This document shows, piece after piece, positions 24,001 to 30,658 of a DNA stretch of 64,000 bases (position 1 is the first letter of the stretch; each line of letters opens with the position of its first letter). The translations under genes were made by a program, and so were the position numbers. The stretch lies in assembly GCA_947458455.1 (NCBI GenBank), contig CANGYJ010000006.1, positions 124,001-188,000 on the forward strand. Reading direction: 5' to 3'. This stretch comes from Verrucomicrobiaceae bacterium (lineage in GTDB: Bacteria; Verrucomicrobiota; Verrucomicrobiia; Verrucomicrobiales; Verrucomicrobiaceae). The notes below the pieces were generated by a model. The model ran no database searches and had not been told where the DNA came from. It saw only the letters and a list, made by a program, of their open reading frames with translations.

Positions 24001-26738
24001 AACTGGAGGACACGAACCGCGACGGTCGCTACGACAAGCGCCACGTCATCGTCAGCGACTTGAGCTATCCCACCGGCATTTTGACGTGGCGTGAAGGCGT
24101 CATCGTCACCGCCGCGCCGGACATCTTTTTCATTTCGCCCGATGGCACGAAGAAAGTGCTCTACACCGGCTTCAGCACCGGCAACCAGCAGCTCCGCGTG
24201 AACGGCCTGCGCTGGGGCATGGACGGCTGGGTGTATTGCGCCGCTGGGGCGCACCACGGCGGCTACAACAAGGGCACGCTCATTGAGTGCAAGCTCACCG
24301 GTGCGAAGATCGACCTCGGCAGCCGCGATTTCCGCTTCAAGCCGGACACCGGCGAGTTCGACCCGCAGAGCGGCCCCTCGCAGTTCGGTCGCGCTCGCGA
24401 CGACTGGGGCCACTGGTTCGGCGTGCAGAACAGTTTTCCGCTCTGGCACTACGTTTTGCAGGATCACTACCTGCGCCGCAATCCGCACATCATCCCGCCG
24501 GACCCGATCCATCAGCTCTTCCCGCGCAATCCGCCCGTCTATCCCGCCAGCAGCATGGAGAAGCGCTTCCACAGCTTCGACCAGGCCGGACGCTTCACCA
24601 GCGCCTGCGGCATCGAGGTGTATCGCGATCAAGTGCTCTTCACCGACGGCAAAACGCACGCCTTCACCTGCGAGCCCTTCCACAACGTCGTGCAGCATCA
24701 CGTCCTCGAGGACGACGGCGTCACCTTCAAAGCCGTGCGCGATCCCGCCGAGTCGAATATGGACTTTCTCGCCAGCGAAGACCGCTGGTGCCGCCCCGTC
24801 ATGGTCCGCACCGGCCCGGATGGTGCGCTGTGGGTGGCTGACATGTATCGCTACATGATCGAGCACCCGCAGTGGCTGCCGCAGAACGGCAAAGAGGAGC
24901 TTCTGCCGCATTATCGCGAAGGGGACGACAAGGGGCGGATTTGGCGGGTGGTGAAAAGTAGCCATCTCGCTCCGCGAACCGACCGAAGGGAGATAGCCAG
25001 CCAAAGGCTGCCCGAAGGGGGGAGCGAAGCGACAGCAAATGAGCAAACGGCGTCCAATAGCGGTAAAGCGTCCAGCAAAGGAAGCGTTCCGTTCATCTCG
25101 ACGGAGCGAGATGACTACTTTGCTTCGCCGAATGGCTGGCTGAGGGACAAAGCGCAGATGCGGGTGTTGTGGACCAAACTGACTACGCAAGGCATCGCCG
25201 CGCTATTCGACCAAGCGACCAGCAGCAAGAACGCAGCAGCACAAGCCCAAGCTGCATGGACTCTTCATCAGGCCGGTCAACTCACACCAGATTTGCTCAA
25301 ACTACTTCTGCTGAGCGACAACGATGAAGTTGTCGTTCAAGGCCTCCAGATCGCCAAATCGATGCCCTGGGAGAAGAACGAGGAAGCACTGCGCTTGCTT
25401 GTGAATGGCAACAGAGCCCGTCATCCGCGAGTTCGGATGCAACTCGCTCTTTCGGCCGGTCAGTGGAGCGGAGATTGGGCTGCAGATATTGTCGGGAGCA
25501 TTTTGGAGGAAGAGCCGCTTGATGGGCTAGTCTTCAGTGCCGCGTTGAGTTCTTCGTTGCCGCATCTCACTCGAATCTGTGAGCAGTTCGGCGCCTACGA
25601 AGGTCAAGTTAACCTCAAACTCGTCGGAACACTTCTGCGCTGCGCTTTGGCGACGAAGAACGAAAAAGCCATCGCGGCGCTCGTGACGCGGATAGATGCG
25701 CAAAAGGGCCTGGAGGAACTTCTGGCCGTCCTGGACGAGAATAACCTCTCGCTGGCCGATTTCGCGAAGCAGGTGACGGAGGCGAAGGCGCGTGAAGCGG
25801 TCGAAAAAATGACGGCGAGACTGCAACAGGCCGCAGACTCGCTCCAAACGGCTCCGACGATGGAATCGCTGGCTTTGCTGGCCTCGGATCGCGAGCATCG
25901 GGATCGGGTGAAAGCGCTGCTGCCGGAGCTTTGGGCCAAGAGTGTGAATGTAGGCGCACTTGCCAAAGTGCGGAAAGACGGTGGTGCGGCCACGCCAGAC
26001 ACCCGCAGTCTGGCGACTGCGCCTACAGCGGTGCTGCGGCTCGTCGCGAAGCTGCAACCGAAGGGCGGCGAGCAGTTTTTGCTCGATGGCTGGGACCAGC
26101 GCACGCCGGCGCTGCGCACGCAGATCCTCGAAACGCTGCTCTCGAATGACGATTGGGCTCTGGCGCTGCTGAAACGGCCGGAGGCGAAGGCTTGTGATGC
26201 GGCGACGCGGGCGCGGTTGATGAAGCATCCGAAGAAAAACATCGCCAACCTGGCAGAGAAGGTCTTCGCAAATTCCACGAGCGCCACGCGGGCGGCGGCG
26301 GTGGAGAAGTTCAAACCAGCGCTGAAGCTCCAGGGCGACGCAGCACACGGGAAGACCGTTTTCGCGAGCGTGTGCATCAGTTGCCACAAACTCGACGGAG
26401 TGGGCCTCGAACTCGGCCCGGACCTGCGCAGCGTGGCGCAGCACGATGCCGAAAAGCTCCTCAACTCCATTCTCGACCCCAGCGCGATCATCGAGCCGGG
26501 GTTCATGGCGTATCATTGCATGCTCAAAAGCGGCGAGCAGCTCTACGGTGTGATCGCGACGGAGACGAGTGCAAGCCTCACGCTGAAGATGGCCGGAAAC
26601 ATCACCAAATCCGTCCTGCGCAGCGATGTGGCCTCGTTGAAGAGCGCTGGTATCTCTTTGATGCCCGAAGGTCTCGAAGACGCGATGACGCCGCAGTCGC
26701 TGGCGGATTTGATCGCGTATTTGAAGGTGGCGCGATAA
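21087..26738 (+). CDS. Giant PVC protein: ceramidase-like domain + two LamG-like domains + PVC dehydrogenase + HEAT region + heme-binding C-terminus
   Basis: 1,883 residues from ATG 21087, which starts a signal peptide (MKLVFACLFLLTTLASA); the frame also opens at 21045. Residues 20-465 match the neutral/alkaline ceramidase N-terminal domain (ATHTHSAPAAMG near 107). About 480-715 and 748-882 are two concanavalin/LamG-like domains. About 909-1290 is the PVC-type membrane-bound dehydrogenase propeller (VAFDWDEQGRLWVIEMADYP). About 1346-1740 is HEAT-like. The end holds a cytochrome c motif CISCH near 1763, with LGPDLRSVAQ, and the PVC heme-binding extension. Likely periplasmic, passing electrons from an unknown substrate. 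Five palindromic repeats are embedded in frame (next entries). Bases 22400-22800 look lower in GC than the flanks. Confidence 0.88.
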   Translation: MKLVFACLFLLTTLASAATFRAGVATVDISPTEFPRIIAGGFLEGRGEKLADKLFVRSFVLDDGKMKIAFAIVDTCMMEQSLIDEAKGIAAKQCDIPVDRMMVSATHTHSAPAAMGCLGTRKDTVYAKFLTPKIAEAIVAADMALQPARIGWGSYDDWEHTHNRRWIRLPGKEVVDPFGQPTGRANMHPGYLSKDVVGPSGPVDPQLSVIALQTLDGKPLGVLANYSQHYFGTAPVSADYFGLFCRHLAAKMGQQGDGNGPFVCAMSQGTSGDQMWMDYGAEKKTITLDTYASEVADSALKALQTVKYVDHAPLGMIEKTLELKYRVPDEKRLAWARPIAAKIENDVPKNKEEVYAREALILHERQKTSVKLQAIRIGDLSIATLPNEVYAITGLKLRERSPFKTHFNIELANGAEGYIPPIEQHALGGYTTWPARTAGLGITAEFKILDGLSGAIKSLTDEKRNISADQMAAYQETVIDSKPLAYFRCEDFSFMMRDEVTPWNVIIQPEQMKCAFYLPGPGSGLGFGGESALTPSAFSGPNAINRAVHLAGGSLKTDWRAIFKQKSYSATQNTIALWFWLGHESGASDRTGELINALGVSLKAHQFPDHTVRLEWGDKVASASAEDSDSAKAEATLFADDWHFAVLIRDGENVRVHLDGSEKPVLTGKAGKAANEVLFGQGLEGRLDEITIWDRVIEPSLIAKLWNISKVGEENAKRAVSRAERKKRGAAVSAAQKDAVQRTAPHSENWSASMRFKNTKANNVSAVTAYLISRGPKGDHQAPGDHLGIGGSYKDSEPGKLFVFNGNAASQIVRGTTVIEPGTWNDVKLERLGSRVKVTLNGKMEIDAEVPVTAPGAKELFFGQRCDDFAPLEGEFEKVEVAGLESGAAVAAASKNAGETPAPHSQPLSPEESAKKWHVREGYRIELVAAEPVVLDPVAFDWDEQGRLWVIEMADYPLGMDGNGKAGGRVVQLEDTNRDGRYDKRHVIVSDLSYPTGILTWREGVIVTAAPDIFFISPDGTKKVLYTGFSTGNQQLRVNGLRWGMDGWVYCAAGAHHGGYNKGTLIECKLTGAKIDLGSRDFRFKPDTGEFDPQSGPSQFGRARDDWGHWFGVQNSFPLWHYVLQDHYLRRNPHIIPPDPIHQLFPRNPPVYPASSMEKRFHSFDQAGRFTSACGIEVYRDQVLFTDGKTHAFTCEPFHNVVQHHVLEDDGVTFKAVRDPAESNMDFLASEDRWCRPVMVRTGPDGALWVADMYRYMIEHPQWLPQNGKEELLPHYREGDDKGRIWRVVKSSHLAPRTDRREIASQRLPEGGSEATANEQTASNSGKASSKGSVPFISTERDDYFASPNGWLRDKAQMRVLWTKLTTQGIAALFDQATSSKNAAAQAQAAWTLHQAGQLTPDLLKLLLLSDNDEVVVQGLQIAKSMPWEKNEEALRLLVNGNRARHPRVRMQLALSAGQWSGDWAADIVGSILEEEPLDGLVFSAALSSSLPHLTRICEQFGAYEGQVNLKLVGTLLRCALATKNEKAIAALVTRIDAQKGLEELLAVLDENNLSLADFAKQVTEAKAREAVEKMTARLQQAADSLQTAPTMESLALLASDREHRDRVKALLPELWAKSVNVGALAKVRKDGGAATPDTRSLATAPTAVLRLVAKLQPKGGEQFLLDGWDQRTPALRTQILETLLSNDDWALALLKRPEAKACDAATRARLMKHPKKNIANLAEKVFANSTSATRAAAVEKFKPALKLQGDAAHGKTVFASVCISCHKLDGVGLELGPDLRSVAQHDAEKLLNSILDPSAIIEPGFMAYHCMLKSGEQLYGVIATETSASLTLKMAGNITKSVLRSDVASLKSAGISLMPEGLEDAMTPQSLADLIAYLKVAR
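22941..22996. repeat. In-frame palindrome P1 inside LamG-like domain 1
   Basis: Arms 22941-22964 and 22973-22996 match at 23 of 24 positions (outer sequence AAAGTGGCTTCGGC), with an 8-nt loop. It is read as an Ala/Ser/Glu-rich stretch (residues about 619-637) between EWGDKV and FADDWHF, where a LamG-type loop would be expected. No stop in frame. Confidence 0.8.
23269..23322. repeat. In-frame palindrome P2 (outer stem + two hairpins)
   Basis: GTGGTGCAG (23269-23277) pairs with CTGCACCAC (23314-23322). Inside are GCAGCCGTCTCGGCTGC-type and GCAGTCCAGAGGACTGC hairpins. Read in frame as GAAVSAAQKDAVQRTAPHS in the linker between the LamG-like domains. It is the same family and phase as P3 at 23743. 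Confidence 0.8.
23743..23796. repeat. In-frame palindrome P3, second copy of the P2 family
   Basis: GTGGTGCAGCCGTC opens the element and CTGCACCAC closes it, with hairpins GCAGCCGTCGCGGCTGC and GCAGGCGAGACGCCTGC. It is the same length as P2 and read in the same phase, as GAAVAAASKNAGETPAPHS, in the linker before the dehydrogenase domain. Confidence 0.8.
24955..25129. repeat. In-frame copy of the long repeat (family of 2687-3005)
   Basis: Begins AAAGTAGCCATCTCGCTCCG and ends CGGAGCGAGATGACTACTTT then GCTTCGCC, so its termini are inverted repeats. It aligns with the reverse complement of the first ~180 bp of the intergenic element at 2687. It encodes about 57 residues (roughly 1290-1346) rich in Ser, Arg, Glu and Ala, placed between GRIWRVV and SPNGWLRDKAQ, which are normally near-neighbours in this family. 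Confidence 0.8.
25950..26027. repeat. In-frame palindrome P4 in the HEAT region
   Basis: TGTAGGCGCACTTGCCA at the left and TGGCGACTGCGCCTACA at the right pair at most positions. Inner hairpins (GCACTT/AAGTGC and CCAGAC/GTCTGG) lie between. It encodes residues about 1622-1648 without a stop. Confidence 0.7.
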
Positions 26739-26741
26739 GGG

Positions 26742-26846
26742 ACGGAACCCCGTTGGGGTTCGCCCTTGAGTGTAGGTTTTCTTCCAATGTTAACCCGGGG
26801 TTCTGCGAACCCCGGGCTGCATGACGGAAGGCCGTTGGCCTTCGCC
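26742..26846. repeat. Cluster of three short palindromes after the giant gene
   Basis: 26742-26764 (ACGGAACCCCGTTGGGGTTC plus GCC) and 26824-26846 (ACGGAAGGCCGTTGGCCTTC plus GCC) are two versions of one hairpin with the same ends and loop GTT but different stem bases. Between them, 26792-26818 is a GC-rich hairpin (AACCCGGGGTTC then GAACCCCGGG). Together with the terminator they fill the 258-bp intergenic gap. Confidence 0.7.
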
Positions 26847-26896
26847 AGAATTTCCCGTCCTTCCGCAGAACACGTTGGCCTTTGGGGCAAACAAAA

Positions 26897-26920
26897 GGCC
26901 GAGGCATGACTGCCTCGGCC
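26897..26920 (-). terminator. Rho-independent terminator of the minus-strand exported-protein run
   Basis: On the minus strand a GGCCGAGGCA stem with its complement around TCAT or similar is followed by TTTTGTTTGCC. It lies about 75 bp past the stop of the TIM-barrel gene. Confidence 0.75.
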
Positions 26921-26996
26921 GGAGCGGGCTGAAGCCCCCTGCCCGCAGTGCTTCGCTCAGCGATGCAGGCGGGGAACTACAAACTCAACGACGAAC

Positions 26997-27842
26997 TTAC
27001 TTGGCGGGCTTCCAGTTCTTCACGAAGTCGAGGCACTGGGTGATTTCGGGAACGGAGGTCTCCCAGTTGTGCTCGTATTCGCAGTGGAGGGGGCCGGGAT
27101 AGCCTTGGGCGGCGTATTCGGCGAGGATGCCGGCGATGTTGCTCTTGCCCTGGCCGAAGGGGAGGTCGTGGGCTTTGACGTTGCCGAACTCGGTGAGGTC
27201 CTTCATGTGGCTGTCAAAGATGCGGCCTTTGAGCTTCTTGATGCACTCGACGGGATCGAGGCCGCTGCGGACCCAGTGGCCGACATCGGCGCAGGAACCC
27301 ATGCGGGGATCGCGATCTTTGACGAGGCCGAGGACGTAATCGGGATCCCAGAACATGTAGGCGCGGTCGAGCGGGCGTTTGGGATGGTTGTGGATGGCCA
27401 TCTTGATGTCGAATTCCTTCACGAGGGCTTCGATGCCGTCGAGTCCGGCCACATCAGGCTCGGTAACGACGATGCTGATGCCGACCTTTTTGCAGAACTC
27501 GAAGACCTTGCGGTCTTGGGCGGCGTCTTTGCCGAGTTTGACGACGCCGTAGCCGACGGCGGTGAGGCCTTTGGCTTCGAGGTGCTTCATCACTTTGTCG
27601 ATCATCTCGGGCGTGGCGTTGTGGTCCCACTTGGCGGTGTCGTCGAACTTCTGACCTGGATAGAACTCGATGGTCTTGCCACCGGCTTGGGCGGTTTTGT
27701 CGATGGCCTCAAAGACGGTGTAGAGGCGGAAGCTGTAGGCCTGGCAGCCGGCGTAGAATAGGCCGACTTTGGCGGCATCGGGGATGGTGGCCGCGAAGCT
27801 GGTCGCGGCGGCGAGGAGGAGTGAGAGAAGGATTTTCTTCAT
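26997..27842 (-). CDS. Exported sugar phosphate isomerase/epimerase-like TIM-barrel protein
   Basis: 281 residues. The signal peptide MKKILLSLLLAAATSFAA precedes a xylose-isomerase-like (AP endonuclease 2) TIM barrel: AGGKTIEFYPGQKFDD, IVVTEPDVAG, MAIHNHP, and the metal-site pattern SCADVGHWVRSGLDP with HMKDLTEFG and HCEYEHNWE. The His/Glu/Asp residues fit a divalent metal site. Such exported isomerase-like proteins are abundant in Planctomycetes and Verrucomicrobia. The substrate is unknown. Its ATG overlaps the stop of the gene upstream (ATGA), so it is translationally coupled to it. Confidence 0.85.
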   Translation of the reverse strand: MKKILLSLLLAAATSFAATIPDAAKVGLFYAGCQAYSFRLYTVFEAIDKTAQAGGKTIEFYPGQKFDDTAKWDHNATPEMIDKVMKHLEAKGLTAVGYGVVKLGKDAAQDRKVFEFCKKVGISIVVTEPDVAGLDGIEALVKEFDIKMAIHNHPKRPLDRAYMFWDPDYVLGLVKDRDPRMGSCADVGHWVRSGLDPVECIKKLKGRIFDSHMKDLTEFGNVKAHDLPFGQGKSNIAGILAEYAAQGYPGPLHCEYEHNWETSVPEITQCLDFVKNWKPAK

Positions 27843-28549
27843 GGGTTGGGTGGAACGTGAGAATGGCGGTTTCCTTGCGGTTGGGAAGAGTCGAAGTCAG
27901 GAATCTTGGCGCGAGAATTGGCGTGGGCACCTTTTTGCATCTGGCGAAGCAGCAGCCATGGAAGCAACAAGGCAGGCGGAATGACGAGAAGGAGCCAGAA
28001 CGGCCAACGACGCGGCAGGACAGGAATCTCACGCGTCACATCGCCTGCCAGCAAAACCATCCAGCGAGGTGCGGCACCTTCGTCGGGTTGGGTAGGCTGC
28101 CAGAGAAAGACATCGTGCATGTTTCCTTTGGGCACGGTGAAGATGAGAGCGTCATCTGGATGCTGCCACTGCCAGGTGGCGGTGATGAGGGAGTGCTCGG
28201 CTTCGGGTGGTGGCGGAGGCAGATTCGGCGGGGCGCAGCGGGACCAGTCTTTGTGGTGATCGAGCTTGGGAACGGTGAAATCACTCAGCGGGAGCCATTT
28301 TTCACCGCTGCGGAGGTGCAGCGGATTTTTCAGCGCCGCGAGTGCGGCTGCCTCATCGGGGATGAGCGGATTGGAGGCATGATCGGCGGTGATTTCGAGG
28401 CGAACGACCCCATCTGGCAGGAGGGTGAGCTTCGCCGTGAGATACTCGATGGCATGCCCAAAAGCACACAGGGGGGAGCAGAGAATGACGAAGGCTGAAA
28501 GCCGAATGACGAATGACCGCCAGTCACGGAGCGGCGGTGCATTCGTCAT
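27839..28549 (-). CDS. Hypothetical exported membrane protein whose start lies in a palindromic repeat
   Basis: 236 residues from ATG 28549. The N-terminal text (LSAFVILCSPLCAFGHA) is a signal peptide. The mature domain has SGEKWLPLSDFTVPKLD and ITATWQWQHPDDALIFTVP, and a C-terminal membrane segment (WPFWLLLVIPPALLLPWLLL) followed by a basic tail. No family recognised; the topology suggests a periplasmic domain tethered to the membrane. The start codon and first residues lie in the palindrome 28504-28551. It starts 32 bp after the NHL gene and its stop overlaps the start of the isomerase-like gene by 4 bp. Confidence 0.7.
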   Translation of the reverse strand: MTNAPPLRDWRSFVIRLSAFVILCSPLCAFGHAIEYLTAKLTLLPDGVVRLEITADHASNPLIPDEAAALAALKNPLHLRSGEKWLPLSDFTVPKLDHHKDWSRCAPPNLPPPPPEAEHSLITATWQWQHPDDALIFTVPKGNMHDVFLWQPTQPDEGAAPRWMVLLAGDVTREIPVLPRRWPFWLLLVIPPALLLPWLLLRQMQKGAHANSRAKIPDFDSSQPQGNRHSHVPPNP

Positions 28550-28551
28550 TC
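28504..28551. repeat. Palindrome containing the start codon and early signal-peptide codons
   Basis: GAATGACGAATGACCGCC (28504-28521) pairs with GGCGGTGCATTCGTCATTC (28533-28551), with one extra base and an 11-nt loop. The ATG of the 236-residue gene is at 28547-28549. A further copy of the GAATGACGAA text follows at about 28485. Confidence 0.8.
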
Positions 28552-28581
28552 TGTTTTCGTCATTTGGGAACCCGGATCGCG

Positions 28582-29529
28582 TCACTTCTTGAGGTTCCAC
28601 CTCAAGATGCGGCCCCATTTGTTCCACTCCGTTTCGAGGATGTTGCCATCGTTGTCGAAGGTGATGCCGTGGGGGCTGGTGACGACGCCCTGCTGCCAGT
28701 CTTTGGGTTCGACGCCGGGCGTGTTGGTGAGCTTCGGAGCGGTGCCGAGATCGGCGACGCGTTTGTTGTCTTTGTCCCAGACGCTGACATTGCCGGCGAT
28801 CTCGGCGACGCACATGAGATTGCCGTGGAAGCTGGCGGAGGAGGGATTGCGCATCTCCGTGGCGATCTCGCCGATGAAGGTGCCGGCGAGGTCGGTGTGG
28901 AGCATGCGCTTGTGGCCGCGGTCGCAGATCATGACGCGAGCAGGCTCAAAGCGGCGGTCGATGAAGATCTTGTGGGCGTTCGCCAGCTTCAAAGGCTCGC
29001 CGGGGCCGCCGAAGACGGCTTTGAACTTGCCTTCGCGGCTGAAGACGAAGATGTGACTCTGGCCGTAGCCATCGACGACGTAGATGTCGCCATTCGGAGC
29101 CACGTCGCAGTTGGTGAGCTTGAGGCCTTTGCCGATCTTGTCGGCGGGGAATTCGCTCGTGGGGATGGTCAGGAGCACCTTGCCGTCCAGATCGCACTTG
29201 ATGACCTTCTGTTCGCCCAGCACGGTGGCGAAGATGAACTCGCCATCGCCGTCCTTGCGCACGACAAAGCCGTGGAGCGACGGGGGCAACGGCAGCGCTT
29301 TGATGAACTTGCCGTCGGTGCCATACACCTGGATGCCCGCATTGGCTTCCTGGACGCTGACGTAGATCTTGCCGGTGGAATCGACGGCGATCTCGCCATG
29401 GCCGTTGCCGATGGTTTCCTTACCGGGAGGCGGCGTGATGAAGTTCGGGACGAATTCGTAGGCCACTTGAGCGGCGGCGCCGCCTGCGAGTGCCACGACC
29501 GTGATGAGAGAGAGGATGGATTGGGTCAT
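28582..29529 (-). CDS. NHL-repeat beta-propeller protein (exported)
   Basis: 315 residues. A signal peptide (MTQSILSLITVVALAGGAAA) precedes NHL-type repeats typical of six-bladed propellers: NGHGEIAVDSTGKIYVSVQE, NAGIQVYGTDGKFIKALPLP, NCDVAPNGDIYVVDGYGQSH, NAHKIFIDRRFEPARVMICD and SPHGITFDNDGNILETEWN. It resembles the peptidyl-alpha-hydroxyglycine amidating lyase-like group, but the catalytic assignment is unsure, so a binding or structural role is possible. First gene of a three-gene minus-strand run. The family is common among PVC exported proteins. Confidence 0.85.
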   Translation of the reverse strand: MTQSILSLITVVALAGGAAAQVAYEFVPNFITPPPGKETIGNGHGEIAVDSTGKIYVSVQEANAGIQVYGTDGKFIKALPLPPSLHGFVVRKDGDGEFIFATVLGEQKVIKCDLDGKVLLTIPTSEFPADKIGKGLKLTNCDVAPNGDIYVVDGYGQSHIFVFSREGKFKAVFGGPGEPLKLANAHKIFIDRRFEPARVMICDRGHKRMLHTDLAGTFIGEIATEMRNPSSASFHGNLMCVAEIAGNVSVWDKDNKRVADLGTAPKLTNTPGVEPKDWQQGVVTSPHGITFDNDGNILETEWNKWGRILRWNLKK

Positions 29530-29617
29530 GCAGAGGCCGATTCAAACGGGATGAAAGGCCGCCGTCAATCAAAGACGTGGGCGACATCCTGCTTTGCCGC
29601 ATGGGAAATCCGATTCG

Positions 29618-30187
29618 TTACTTTTTCGGGCTGAAAAGATTGCGCTCGGCATCCTCGAGACTGTCCGCCAATCCTGAGTCGCCCATGTCAAAACGTTCAC
29701 GCAGGTCGGCTGGGAGCATGTCATGCGGCACAATGGTGAACCCATCCGCGTGCATGAACGAAAGTTGATTCGGCTCTATCTTCTTGAGCTTGGCGATTTT
29801 GAGCACCTTGCCGTTCAAAAGCTTCACTTCAGGAAATTCCGCCCCCTCACCATCGACGCGAATTTTTTCCACCGCAGCGCGAGTGGATTTCACGAGGTAT
29901 TTAAAATCCCCCTCCAGTCGGCGGTGCTTGGTCTGAAGCTCATCGCGTCTGGCGACCAAAGGTGCCTCTTTAGCCACGGCAGCTTGTGTTTTGAGGGCTA
30001 GGTTACTGACTTTCGCCCATTCGTCCTGACGCAAGACAAGCGTATCCTTGGTTTGGCCGAGTTTACCTCGAACCTCCACCACTTGGGCATTGGCGGCATC
30101 TATCCCCTGAAAATACTGCACGCCGGTGAAGATGCCTGCAATGAGGCTGACAAAAATGATGAAGAACCAAAATTTTCCGGTTTCCAT
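29618..30187 (-). CDS. Hypothetical membrane-anchored coiled-coil protein
   Basis: 189 residues. One N-terminal membrane segment (FWFFIIFVSLIAGIFTG) is followed by about 90 residues of coiled coil (QVVEVRGKLGQTKDTLVLRQ, ARRDELQTKHRRLEGDF) and a C-terminal domain with LNGKVLKIAKLKKIEPNQL and DGFTIVPHDMLPADL, which looks like a small beta-rich module of unknown family. It lies 36 bp downstream of a coiled-coil lipoprotein gene on the same strand, and they may work together. No terminator recognised. Function unknown. Confidence 0.75.
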   Translation of the reverse strand: METGKFWFFIIFVSLIAGIFTGVQYFQGIDAANAQVVEVRGKLGQTKDTLVLRQDEWAKVSNLALKTQAAVAKEAPLVARRDELQTKHRRLEGDFKYLVKSTRAAVEKIRVDGEGAEFPEVKLLNGKVLKIAKLKKIEPNQLSFMHADGFTIVPHDMLPADLRERFDMGDSGLADSLEDAERNLFSPKK

Positions 30188-30223
30188 GTGATTGTGTGTT
30201 TAGGTCAATGTTGATGCGTTTGC

Positions 30224-30568
30224 TCAGCGCAGATACTTCGCTTTGTAGGCGTCCACTTTGGAAGCAAATTCCTTGGAAGCATCCTCCAACGCTTTCACCC
30301 TTCCCTCCAAACTTCCGACTTCGGATTGAAGATAGGCCGCCTTCTGCTCCGCCGCTGAGGCTTGGCGCTCCAAATTCACCGATGCAGTCGCCACCTGACT
30401 ACCGAGAGCGAGCATACGCTGCTCGATGGTTTGGATTTCCACCACAGTCTGCTTGTACTCCGCCTCTAGGCGTTCTTTTTCTCTCAAGAGCTGCTTCTGC
30501 CTGTCGCAGGATGCGAGCAGAAAGGATGCGCCGATAAGAAAAGCATGAATGAATGGGAGAAGTTTCAT
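30224..30568 (-). CDS. Small coiled-coil lipoprotein
   Basis: 114 residues. The lipoprotein signal MKLLPFIHAFLIGASFLLASC ends in lipobox LASC. The remaining 90 residues are one continuous coiled coil (KERLEAEYKQTVVEIQTIEQ, YLQSEVGSLEGRVKALEDAS). No enzymatic motif. The pair with the membrane-anchored coiled-coil gene immediately downstream suggests a cell-envelope structural role. Base composition here (about 29.6-30.6 kb) appears lower in GC than the neighbouring 31-33 kb, which may indicate acquisition. Confidence 0.75.
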   Translation of the reverse strand: MKLLPFIHAFLIGASFLLASCDRQKQLLREKERLEAEYKQTVVEIQTIEQRMLALGSQVATASVNLERQASAAEQKAAYLQSEVGSLEGRVKALEDASKEFASKVDAYKAKYLR

Positions 30569-30658
30569 TATTCATAATTCTAAACGCGGGCGCGATATTT
30601 CTGCAAGCTGCAATTCCGTCGCAGTGATGTTCTGGCGAGCATAAGGCTCCCAGTGGGG

